Below, one piece after another: positions 28,823-38,987 of a stretch of 64,000 nt of DNA. The notes under the pieces were generated by a model. It saw nothing but the letters and a program-made list of their open reading frames with translations. It had not been told where the DNA came from and searched no databases. The stretch spans positions 1,860,001 to 1,924,000 of the forward strand of contig JAQOTA010000052.1 in assembly GCA_029532415.1 (NCBI GenBank), read 5' to 3'. Numbering within the stretch: position 1 is the first letter of the stretch; each line of letters begins with the position of its first letter. Source of the DNA: Marasmius tenuissimus. Its lineage: Eukaryota > Basidiomycota > Agaricomycetes > Agaricales > Marasmiaceae. A program made the translations under genes and the position numbers.

Positions 28823-30994
28823 ATGTCGACCTCCCCTGACACCGTCATAGTCAACTGGCTCAACGATTTTAGTGCACATCTCGCCGCCGGGAATGTTGAA
28901 GGAGCTGCCTCTTGTTTTCGAGAGGATGGATGGCTGCGTGACATCCTGATATTCACTTGGAACTCGCGTTCTCTGCATGGTGTGGCCAAGATCGCAGCGT
29001 ATTTACGCGATAACCTCAAACCCGACTCCTTGACAAACTTCCGCGTGGATGATAGGCCTTCTTTGACCCCCGAGAAGGGTTATTTCAGTCCCCGCCTTGC
29101 TGGGGTGTCGTCTAGCTTTACGTTTAATACCCCGATCGCTCATGGACAAGGTTATGTTCGCCTGGTTGAAGGTGGTTCTGGCGAGTGGAAAGCATTGACC
29201 GTGTTCATGACTATGGAGGATCTTAAGGGGCACGAGGAACGAGGTTATGAGAATGGCATGTGGGGTGCACATACTCTAGCTTGGGGCGATGTGAAGGTGG
29301 AGAGAGCAAAACCTGTGGAGCAGAATCCTTTTGTGTTAATCGGTACGTGGCTTGTCTACTGTGGTTCCTTGGACGAAGTGCGGCTAGATCTCATTCAACC
29401 GTAGTGGGGGCCGGGCAAACTGGATTAATGGTCGCAGCAAGATTCCGCCAAATGCAGATACCCGCACTCTTGATCGAACGACACGCTCGAATTGGTGACA
29501 ATTGGCGAGAGCGCTATCCCACTCTGTCACTCCACACGATCAAGAATCATCACGCATGTATGCGCCTCCTCACGATAAATTGATTTCCCTGCCTCGCTCC
29601 ATTCTGTTTACATGCTGATACGCATCTCTAGTTCTTTATCAGCCATTTCCCGAGAACTGGCCGCTATACACACCTCGCGACAAGTTGGCGAGTTGGCTCG
29701 AGCAATATGTCGAAAGCCAGGACCTCGTTTACTGGACAAACTCGTCCATAGTCCCCACCCCGACGTACGATTTTGAAACCAACAAATGGACCGTTGACAT
29801 CGATCGCAATGGGCAAACCGTGACCATCCACCCAGCCCATATCGTATTAGCAACTGGAACTCTTGGCGCCCCGAGGATACCTCCCGTCATTAACGACGGC
29901 AACAACGGATTCAAAGGCTCAGTTCTGCATGCCTCCAAATATCCAGGAGGGAAAAACTTCTCTCGTAAACGTGTCATTGTCGTAGGAGCGGGTAACACGG
30001 CTGCAGACATTTCCCAGGATCTCAGTTTCCACGGTGCAGAAGTGACGATGGTCCAACGATCGACTACATGCGTCATCAGTATCAAGAATACGAGTGCCAA
30101 TCAGTGGAGGGTTTGGCCGGCGGACGTACCGACGAACACATCGGACTTCAAGTTTGCCAGTATGCCGCTGCTGTTGTTGAAAGATATCATTGCGGAGATG
30201 GCACCCACTGGATGGCAAGCTAACGATAAAGAGATGATCGAGGGGTTGAGGAAGTGTGGACTAAACGTCAATCTTGGTCCGGAGGGTACTGGAAACCTTT
30301 TCCTAGCTCTGGGTAGACTTTCAGGTGCGTAGCCATGTCGGAAGCATTTATCCATCTTGCTGAAACCGAGGTGTTCTATCCAGGATATTGTCAGTCTGGG
30401 TCTCAATCTGTTCTCTCTTGATCAGGCTCACAGCTGTACAGGGCAGGATGTCGGGTGCGCACAACTCATTATCGACGGTAAAGTCGGAATAAAGCAGGGG
30501 GTTGAAGTCCAGAAGATGGTCGACGAAGAGGTCATCTTCACAGATGGCACGACGACCCCTGCCGACGCGGTTGTGTTCGCGTAAGTCTTGCCTTTGACGT
30601 CGAAAGTATCTGAAGGCACTAATGTCGCGGCATATAGGACTGGCTATGAGAACATACGGGACGTTATGAAGAAGACATTTGGCTCGGACGCCATTGATAT
30701 GACAGGCGAGGTAGCAGGCGGGCTCGACGAAGAAGGTGAACCACGAGGAATGTACCGGCCTAGTGGACATCCCGGGGTGAGTGTTACAATCGAACAATAG
30801 AGCAATAAAATGACGGGTTTTCTCCGCTTGTCCTTCAAGCTTTGGTATGCTGCTGGAGATTTCTTCATGGCCAGATTCTATTCGAAGACATTAGTAAGAG
30901 CACAATCATCTCAAACCTCTTTGTTCTCTATTGACCTTTTTTGGGACAGGCTCTTTGCATCAAAGCAACTGAATTGGGTCTTTTAGAACTTTAA
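28823..30994 (+). CDS. SnoaL/NTF2-like domain fused to flavin-containing monooxygenase
   Basis: Residues 1-170 form an NTF2/SnoaL-like domain (WLNDFSAHLAAGNVEGAASC, FREDGWLRDILIFTWNSRSL). An intron at the junction is followed by LIVGAGQTGLMVAARF, the FAD-binding Rossmann motif. Next come GDNWRERYPTLSLHTIKNHH, VLATGTLGAPRIP, the NADPH-binding motif VVGAGNTAADIS, and the late ATGYENI motif. It ends ATELGLLEL. The fold is that of YUCCA/FMO-like monooxygenases that oxidise soft nucleophiles or ketones with NADPH and oxygen. The SnoaL domain may bind the substrate. No signal peptide or membrane anchor is seen. Between 30324 and 30442 the conserved G-Y-aromatic-x-D-V-G block can only be rebuilt with a 6-base exon at 30384-30389. 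The substrate is unknown. Confidence 0.87.
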
Positions 30995-31448
30995 AGTGGT
31001 TTGGGTGTAGTAACAATGTATACCAGTATTCATTCTGGGGGTCACAATGCTTGGGAGTCCTTTTTGGGCCGCGGTGAATGTAGCATTCACAGCTCAACGA
31101 TTGTTAATGATCAGTCAACCAGAACGCGATGCTCGTGGCATGCCCGTCACGCGGGTGTGTTGTCCCCAATTTACCGTTGTGGGTGGCCTGAGGCCTGGCC
31201 ATCTTTCCCGTGGCACGCGTTCCTTTATGCCGCGACGAGTCGCATACCCACCTACAAACGCGCCCTGGCGTCCATACCACTATGCCACCCCATTGTTTCC
31301 ATCTTCAGAACATAATTCAGACTCCGTTGGTCAAAGCGGCGAGGCCTGCTATAAAACCTAGAGCAAATCGTTGCACTAAACCCATCAAACCCTCTCCCTT
31401 CCAGTTCTTGCGCAACCTCAACACCCTTCGAGCTCATTTCCACCCGCG
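30995..31448. other. Intergenic, promoter of kinase-like gene
   Basis: 454 bases with a TATA box at 31350-31356 and a CT-rich leader before the ATG at 31449. Confidence 0.5.
31350..31356 (+). promoter_or_regulatory. TATA box of kinase-like gene
   Basis: TATAAAA lies about 93 bases upstream of the ATG at 31449. Confidence 0.6.
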
Positions 31449-32235
31449 ATGCCTGCCCCTGCTCAACTCGAACTCATTTACTCTCCGGGCAACAATTACA
31501 ACCTCCGGAGTCTCGACTCGAAAGAGCCCCCACAACACGCGAGGGTCATCAGGAAACTCAGCGGCAAAGTCTATCAAGCGCGGATAGGACTCAAGGGTCA
31601 AGAGACCAACAGGACGGTTGCGTTGAAGATTGCACGAGGTCAAGATCAAGTGCGAATGCTTTATCACGAAGCTCAGGTGTACCAGGGGGAGCTGAAACCC
31701 TTGCAAGGAACGGTCGTTCCAAAGTACCACGGCTCATTCATGACGCGTATCGACGGGACGGAGGTCGCAGTCATGGTTCTCGAATATTGCGGCAACACCC
31801 CTCAACAAATGGCAATGAAGCAGATCCCCACCGTCGAGTATACGTGAGTTTTTCCATTGCCGTCTTGCCGACAGGGCTACCTTTACTGATTCAGGAGCTC
31901 TCTATGTTTTTGACAGTCGGAAGCTCATGATCGCCATATGCAAACTTCACCAGGCAGGCGTAGTGCATGGCAGCATCCGCCTCGATCAACAGCACCACAT
32001 TCTCGAAGTAGGACATGAGTTGAGGATTGTTGATTTTACAAATGCGGGGAGGTTCCACACATGTGTGGGAGGTACGCCTGTTTTGGTACGGGGTGGACGA
32101 CACGACCAGGGATGTGCTGAGCTTGTGATGATGGAGGAAGAGTTTGGCGCTTCCGAGAATGAGGATGCCGTTGCGGTTGTAGATCAGAGCAGGCAGACTT
32201 GGCGTAGAGCGTTCGCCAATCGGCTTCCTTGGTAA
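31449..32235 (+). CDS. Small protein-kinase-like protein, probably a pseudokinase
   Basis: Two exons (31449-31843, 31917-32235) give 237 residues. The N-lobe has NRTVALKIARG, where the Lys corresponds to the ATP-binding VAIK lysine, and a following helix with a possible partner Glu (YHEAQVYQGEL). The hinge reads MVLEYCG. In the C-lobe the catalytic loop reads GVVHGSIRLDQQHHIL. The Asp of the usual HxD (HGD in this fungal family) is replaced by Ser, and the DFG position reads DFT. The chain stops soon after, without a full activation segment or lower C-lobe. Small kinase-fold proteins of this kind are numerous in agaricomycetes. Loss of the catalytic Asp argues against phosphotransfer. It may bind nucleotide or a partner. 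Confidence 0.75.
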
Positions 32236-33088
32236 AAGGCTCATACGAGGGGCCTGTGGCTGAGGCGAGATCCAAGAATGACTTTGCTGCTATTACGTCG
32301 CTACTGCATGATGATTGAAGTCGTATCTAAGAACGTTTTAGGTGATTGTATTATATAAAGCTCCCTCGCTATAACCTTGTGTCCCATTGCAGTCCTTGCA
32401 CTCTGGCCACTCAAAATGAGTGGCCCAAGTTGAAAGAATGGTTTTACCTCTCTGCCGGAGTCCGTGGTGGACCATCGGAAACTGCCGAAGGAATCCAGAC
32501 TTAAGATTTCTCACGCTACTCCCTTTTCTACTTACGCTCTCAGGGCCGAGCTCATTTAACCTCAGCCTTGCGGTTCATTGCCGCCCAGTTCCTGAAGATC
32601 TCGACATCCTTGACCACTCTCTGACAGCAGCTATTGGAACCAATCTTGATGGGACGCTCCCCGTTGCGACGCGTATAAACAACGGTTTATTCTTCGACGC
32701 AATATCGAAATCCGGACTGCACGCTCCCTGCCCTTCGTGCTTTCTCAAACATCTGTGTACAAACCTTCACTGTGCTGAAATTTCTCGTTCAGTTCTTCCC
32801 GGTGACACCTGTCTTCAATTAACAGGCCCAGAATCCCTGCACGAACACGGAGCATACCCAGTTGGACTGACAGGTTGCTCCCCTGGCCGCTCGACCGTAC
32901 CTTCAGTTTATGAAGTTCATACCCAAGAAGCCCTTGCACTGGACGCACGGTCATAACACGCCGATTCTACATGCCATCTTGTCAGTCTTGAGCGTCGGTT
33001 GATGTGTCGAGCGGTTTCGAGAACAGGCCAAGAGCAGACCTGGATGAACACTAAGGGGATTTGTCTGGCGCATAAAAGAGAGCATAAC
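32236..33088. other. Intergenic region
   Basis: 853 bases. One plus-strand open frame (32420-32956, 178 codons) has no family resemblance, no intron support and unremarkable composition; I treat it as chance. The right end is the lectin leader. Confidence 0.45.
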
Positions 33089-34308
33089 ATGAGCCTCTCT
33101 CAATCTTTCTCGCAAAGTATGCTCTCGACCCTTTTTGTCTACGGTAGTTGTATCTCAGTCGCTACCGCTGCGCTCCAAATTGTGAGCACCTCCCCAACTT
33201 GTGAGTATGCGCCTTTATCTGGCAGGACTCATTCTCCCGTTAGTCTTCGCTAACCAAAGGTACGGCTGTATCTCTGCTTTGAGCAACCAAGATGGCGCTC
33301 CGGTCGTAATTCACGACTGCAATACCCAGTAAGGCACTAGTCACGGTTGGGAGCACACGCCTTATACCAGAGGGGACAGTGGACCCCAGCTGATTACGGT
33401 GTTCAATGGCCAAAAGGTGATCTTTTTCGGACGTATTTCGTTCTGGACTAACCCGATGCTGACCCCTGCTCGTTTCATGGTGCCCTAAAGTGTTTGGATG
33501 TTACAGGCGGCGTTAACGCCGACGGAACGAAACTCCAGATCTGGTCTTGCAATCCAGGAAGCGCCAATCAGCAATGGGTATCGGTCAAGGACACAACCTC
33601 CCGATGGAGCGGTACCAACAAGTGTATCGACCTGTCAAACGGCGACATTATTACCGACGGCAGCCAACTTCAAATCTGGACTTGCGACAATACCAATACC
33701 AACCAAAAGTGGATGGGTTCACCCGTCGGCGGTGATGCAACTTGGCCGGCTCGATTCGCTGGTAGTCAACTCCCCGGTACGCATGTGTTCCACGTTCGGT
33801 GTGTATACTACGCAGACTTGCTGACCTTTCTCGGACCCACCAGCTGGCACATCACCTTTATGCATGACAGCGGAATCCAATAACGACGGCGCCCTGGTCT
33901 CTCTTGCTGCTTGCGATAGGGTCGCAGATAGATTCCCGGCTGGCAACAGGACTTGGGTCTACCTCTGGTCGCAACTTGCTGGTCCTATCAAAACATACAG
34001 CGGGACCAAGTGCCTGGATGTCCGTGGTGGCGTCGACAGCTACAGTACCGCACTCCAGATCTGGACCTGCGTTCAGGGTAGCCCTAACCAGAAGTTCGTG
34101 GTCGACGACAACCTTCAAATAATTACTTGGTATGGCCGAAACAAGTGTGTCGACATCACCAATGGGAGTCTGACTCCAGGGAACCATGTATGTATCATTT
34201 GTAACCGCGCAGAGCTTCTGGCACACTGATATGCTTTACCAGCTTCAAATCTGGGGATGTAATTCCTCGAATAACAACCAGAAGTGGGCTACGAGCGAGG
34301 TGGTCTGA
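33089..34308 (+). CDS. Secreted QxW beta-trefoil (ricin-B-like) lectin, with in-frame stop unless a 42-base intron is used
   Basis: The signal peptide is about residues 1-28 (ending ISVATAAL). Exon 1 is 33089-33200 and exon 2 begins at 33244. The mature part carries repeated QxW units typical of carbohydrate-binding module 13: QIWSCNPGSANQQW, QIWTCDNTNTNQKW, QIWTCVQGSPNQKF and QIWGCNSSNNNQKW, plus KCIDL and KCLDV strands. This makes at least one complete trefoil and part of another. Such proteins bind galactose-type glycans; no catalytic or toxic domain is attached. In exon 2, TAA at 33330-33332 is in frame. It disappears only if 33329-33370, which begins GTAAGG and ends CCAG, is spliced out. 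That length is a multiple of three, and sequence inside it still looks like coding sequence. The gene is therefore either functional through this intron or a recent pseudogene. Confidence 0.75.
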
Positions 34309-34681
34309 TGCTGCCATTGAGCTCTCGGACCCATCTAGTTGCGATGATTGTACTTATCTCTTGGACATTCCAAGTCGGGACCGAACCGATTTCCCTTCCG
34401 TCAGTAAACAACCAGCAGCGATGGCGGGCGAACTTCGGCCTGCCATCTTCGACTTGCATAGTAAATGCCGCCTTTTGGCTATGGTGCGATGAGTAGTAAC
34501 TCGCCTCGACGTCCAGAAAACCTTGTAGCGCTGGTTCTGGTCCTGAGTAGAGAGGATTGAGAGGACGTAGTGACAGTATTGGCTCAGGGCTGAGGCCTTG
34601 AGGGCTCTACGCCGCCATTGGCCACTTGGCGATCGGCCCGGGATCCGAGGAAATTTCGTTGTGCCTCCTCAGAAACGTCCG
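34309..34681. other. Intergenic, RIB7 promoter side
   Basis: 373 bases. An in-frame ATG at 34598 would extend RIB7 by 28 codons of non-conserved sequence. Otherwise nothing is seen. Confidence 0.5.
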
Positions 34682-35741
34682 ATGTCTTTTGAACAGCAAC
34701 CACCGACATTCCTTACCTCTCTTTTCAACAAGTATCACGATGGGACCGGACTCTCAAGCTCAAGGCCTCATGTCACTCTCACGTTTGCTCAGTCTATTGA
34801 TGGGAAGATAGCAGGGGTAAACGGCAAACAGCTCATTCTGAGCGGAAAAGAGAGTATGATCATGACCCACTGGTATGCATGATCCCCGCAGTTTCGTCCT
34901 GGACATTAAATCACTGTGAGGGCTCTGTCTACATACAGGATGAGAACGATGCACGATGCGATATTGGTCGGAATCGGGACAGCGTTGAATGATAACCCAC
35001 AACTCAACAGTCAGTCTTTGAGCGAGCCAGCAGATTATGATCGGGATTGACGAGAGAAGATTAGCTCGACACCTTCCGCCGAAAGAGCCGGATCCCAGCA
35101 AGAATGGGCACGATAAACCCTATTCTCTTCCTCGTCCTATTATCCTGGACTCCCACCTTCGCCTCGACCCTGCATGCAAGTTACTTGCCAACTACCAGAA
35201 CGGTTTAGGTCGACGACCTTGGGTACTCTGCTCTGAACCGGGTGATATTGAACGACAGGGATGGGAACAACGGCGGGGAGCTTTGGAGTCTGCAGGGGCC
35301 AGAACTCTTCTTGTTCAATCTTCGCACGACGGGGCTGGAAAGGGTGTGTCGGTCTCGGGATGTGGATTGCAGTGACATTATCTAACCTTCTCCTGAAGAT
35401 TCTCTCGATATTTCAGCTTGCTTACATGTTTTGCATGGTCAAGGCGTTCGCTCGCTTATGGTTGAGGGTGGTGCACGAGTCATCAAATCGTTCTTTGCGG
35501 AGGAGTTTTCGTCGTCACCAGGCCAAGGTATAATCGATAAAATCATCGTCACAGTTGCCCCCACCTTCGTCGGACATAATGGAGTTGGCTATGGAATTGA
35601 TTTGGAAGAGGTCTGTCAGATGGTCATGAACCGACATCACACTGACACCTACAGTAGGATACCCGTTTCCTTCACGCTTCTACAGGTCTATTTGGAAGAG
35701 ACACCGTCTTTACGCTGTCTAGGGTCAACAAGCTGAATTAG
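34682..35741 (+). CDS. RIB7: 2,5-diamino-6-ribosylamino-pyrimidinone 5'-phosphate reductase (riboflavin synthesis)
   Basis: Five exons (34682-34872, 34939-35009, 35065-35343, 35399-35610, 35658-35741) give 278 residues. RIB7 performs the NADPH-dependent reduction in fungal riboflavin biosynthesis. The family blocks are HVTLTFAQSIDGKIAG, MRTMHDAILVGIGTALNDNP, PRPIILDSHLRLDP, VLHGQGVRSLMVEGGARVI and, near the end, GLFGRDTVFTLSRV. Every join keeps the frame. The last intron ends CAGTAG. Splicing at the CAG would put a TAG stop directly after the junction, so the second acceptor is used for the full protein. The conventional start at 34682 (MSFEQQPPTFL) matches the family's usual beginning better than the upstream in-frame ATG. 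Confidence 0.93.
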
Positions 35742-36153
35742 CCCGTAGAGTTCCTGAAGTATGAATGAACTTGAATATGAAAGACGAGGTAGCGACTCGC
35801 GTATCATGCCCACCCATGCGGATAGAACTTCCTCGTTCCATTTGAACTTCACAAGATACCTCTTCAGCACCTCACATGAGCCCACATCTAAGTCAAAGCT
35901 CCTCACTGATGCGCGAGGCTTCGCTCTCTAATACAAAGCTGTCTCGTCAAGCTTTCAGTGTCAAGAGTACTGAAAACATGTTTGTGCATCGAGCACCACG
36001 CATATCACCACTTGATCAAAGTAGCAATCACGAGTTGCAACTTATCTCCCATACGTCTTACCTTGGGCTTTCTCACATGTCAACCCATCATATACAGCAG
36101 CCCCATTCCTCGGAAAGTCAAAAGGTCTCTTCCCCTTCTTTCACCTTCCCGCC
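35742..36153. other. Intergenic region
   Basis: 412 bases between RIB7 and the membrane protein gene (both plus). No gene recognised. Confidence 0.5.
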
Positions 36154-37571
36154 ATGGCGGAAGAGTTTCCGTTGGATGTCGCTGGGGTCATCTCCGTCTG
36201 GTTTCAGGTGTGTACTATCGACGTCTTTGCACAGAGTCGTGCTCTTTTCAACTGACGAATGCTTCTAGACCCTCCTCTATGGTGACCGGGATGACTTTTG
36301 AACGATATCCAACAAGCTAATGTTCGATTCACCCAGGAATCTACACCTGCCTCTTCCTCACTTCCACGTACATGACACTGAGGAAGAAAATGCTGCATAC
36401 CGTACCAGCAAAAGTGAGCATCGGAATGACCGTCTATCCTCAACGTTCATTAACGAAGACCGTCCCAGATATTTTTTGTCGCTACGATAGTCATGTATTC
36501 GAATTGCACGGCCCACGTCGGTCTGTGTCGAAGGCATTTACTATTTTTAGGTCGCTCATATGTCTCTCACAGCAATTAACCTATACCGACTACTCCAAGG
36601 ATACGTCTACCAGCGAGGGACGGTGGGCCCTACGGACTATTTCAACGACCTCGGCCGGTGGGATAACGTTGCCCACAACGCCCTTAACGCCCTCCAGACT
36701 TGGATGGGAGACTCTCTAATTGTGCGCCCTTCGCCTGCCTGAGCAACAGCCGTTGCAACCATGCTCATCTGCCTTCAGATCTACCGATGTTATCTGGTCT
36801 GGGGAAACAACATTTATGTGATCCTCCTCCCCACCATATTGCTTATTGTGAGCATCGGTAAGTACATATTGCCGTCTACCTTTCAGGAAGGAATGCTGAG
36901 CTTGGCCTTTGTCTTGTGACAGTCTCCAACAGCGTCGCGCTCTACCTGTTTACGAAGGTACCGCTCGGAACGATATTTGGGCCATCACTCGTGCATTGGA
37001 TGAATACCATATACGCCACCGCATTCTCCCAGAACGCTCTGACCACGGGGTTAATCGCCTACCGTATATGGCGGCAGGAGATGCGATCCCGTCGTGTGGG
37101 CCTCCGGTCTGCTGGATCGATGTCCAGTCTCGTCCCAGCCGCAAGGATTATGGTGGACTCAGCGGCTATGTACATGGCCTTACTCCTCTGCCTCATCATT
37201 CTGTACGCGATCAATCACAACGGACAGTTCGTGATGCAAGAGTCATCGGTCCCTGCTATCGGTAAGCTCCACCTTCAAGCGACGAACCCTCCGCGATGGT
37301 GATGCTAACTTTGTCCTTTCAAGGTATCGTCTTCTGCTCCATATCTCTGAGATTGTCGATGCGCTCCTATGCGATCTGGAAGACCACCGCCAAAACTGGA
37401 ACCCGCGGAAACCTTGAGTGGAAAGAACCGTCAGAGTTCAATCTCACAGAAGATCTTTCCTTTAACAACAATGGCGAACCTTCAGCGGACGGTTCTACCA
37501 CCCGAAATGCCGAGCCGGAAAAGGAGGTCCTCGAGGATCACATACATCTCGAGGAAAAGAGCAGGAATTGA
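36154..37571 (+). CDS. Multi-pass membrane protein, basidiomycete family (copy 1)
   Basis: Several exons, opening MAEEFPLDVAGVISVWFQ and then TLLYG / IYTCLFLTSTYMTLRKK, IFFVATIVMYSNCTAHV, NLYRLLQGYVYQRGTVG, IYRCYLVWGNNIYVILLPTI, a long segment with LVHWMNTIYATAF and GLIAYRIWRQ, ARIMVDSAAMYMALLLCLII, and GIVFCSISLRLSMRSY. These give about seven hydrophobic segments. A polar acidic tail follows (EVLEDHIHLEEKSRN). The family is expanded in mushroom-forming fungi and has no established function; a receptor-like or transporter role is only a guess. Exon borders match copy 2 at 43447-45039. The intron after GDSLI spans about 36721-36776 and is needed to bypass a stop. Confidence 0.82.
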
Positions 37572-38987
37572 AGGCGGGGGTTTGTTTGTATTCTCTCATT
37601 CTGGATGTATGTATAATTTATAGACTTAGTGTTCGTAGGGCCGACGTAGCCACATTCTGTCAGTGGATGCTTTGCTCTCCAAACCCCATTATCCCCATCT
37701 CTATGATACAAATATACCCATGGTCATGGACAGACTGCACTGACGATGGTTCTCGACATCCCAATTCGTCGTTCAAGTTCCTGGTTCCTCGGTAAGAAGC
37801 CAATATTTTCGTGTATGCATTGGACTTGTCAATGTCAGGGAAAGAAACGTGCGACGATGCAGTAAAAAAAACTATGACTAGGGTATTGTGAACAAAAGAC
37901 GACATTGGTAACCAATAAGTACGAAAACGTGCAACGTATATATACAAGCTACTTAAGTGAGTCGTGAAAAGTCTAGCATAAATATTAACCAAGTCTATGA
38001 TATGACAACGGGAAGATATGCAAATGCGAGATTGGTAGCATGCGTGAAGTTCAGTGCAAGTGAATGATAGAAGGGACGTCGAGAAGACAATAATTCATAG
38101 GCGGTAAGGGCGGAGGTTCTGACAGGACCGGCCATAGGGCGTTGGTGGGGGGAAGAAGTGGGGCGTGGGGCGAGTGGAGAATCATGGCGTGAGTGATTAA
38201 GACGGTGAGACTGGGAAGGGGATTCGTGAAACAAGGATGGGGGAACAGGCTCGAGTGGGACAAGGTCGACCAGGAGAGGAATAACCCCTGTGCGTAGAGA
38301 CCAAGGGCCAAAGTATATCTGTTGAACCACGTAAACCAGGCAGGTGTATATCCCCCACAGCAACCGACCGAGGTTCGTACGACAGCTGGAATGGAGCGCG
38401 ATCCGAGGACCACTGCAAAAGACCTGGATTCTCCATGTCGTCGACCTCCCAACCCTCACCCTTAACTCCAAGTAGAATGCAAAACATGAGGCTCGATAGG
38501 GGGAAGACGTTATGGATATATTTCGAACCGCTTCGTCACCCAAGATGTCGGAGGTGACCTCTTCTCCCGCCACATGCGGTAATGAGGTGTTTCGACGAAC
38601 AAGAGCGTAATAGGGGTATCGTCCCCGTAGTTGCAGGTAGCCAGTGAATTGGTGGGACGATTCGAGCGCGAGGACGGAGGCATCTGGATTTGTGAATATG
38701 GAAAGGGGAGAGAGGCGGTGTGCAAGCCGGGCGAGAAGTTCAAATGGATAGAATGAAAAACAAAACTGAAACTATACAAGTACAGTGAAATAGAAAAAAC
38801 ATAAGGAGAGAAGACTAGTAAGTACAATTACAATGACGATAAATGAATGTGAGAGTGAAGATTGGATGCAAGTGCGCCTAAACACCGATAGAGTAAAATG
38901 CGGAAAGGTTAGGGAATTTGGAACGATTCCATGTCGTTACAAGTGAAAGGGAGATGGAGGGAGGAGACGCTCGTGTTCGTGAGAAAT
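37572..38987. other. Intergenic region with weak coding signal
   Basis: About 1.4 kb between the first membrane protein gene (plus) and the RhoGEF (minus). On the minus strand it is CT-rich between about 38690 and 38900, as in fungal leaders. The frames 38510-38683 and 38197-38487 look mildly protein-like (see findings). The open frame 37995-38573 overlaps them in another frame and has no recognisable feature. Confidence 0.4.

Noticed and set aside
32420..32956. Plus-strand 178-codon open frame
   Set aside because: Composition and content look random; no family resemblance and no signal peptide.
37995..38573. Minus-strand 192-codon open frame
   Set aside because: Overlaps two other open frames in the same stretch and has no conserved feature. 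Probably chance in CT-rich DNA.
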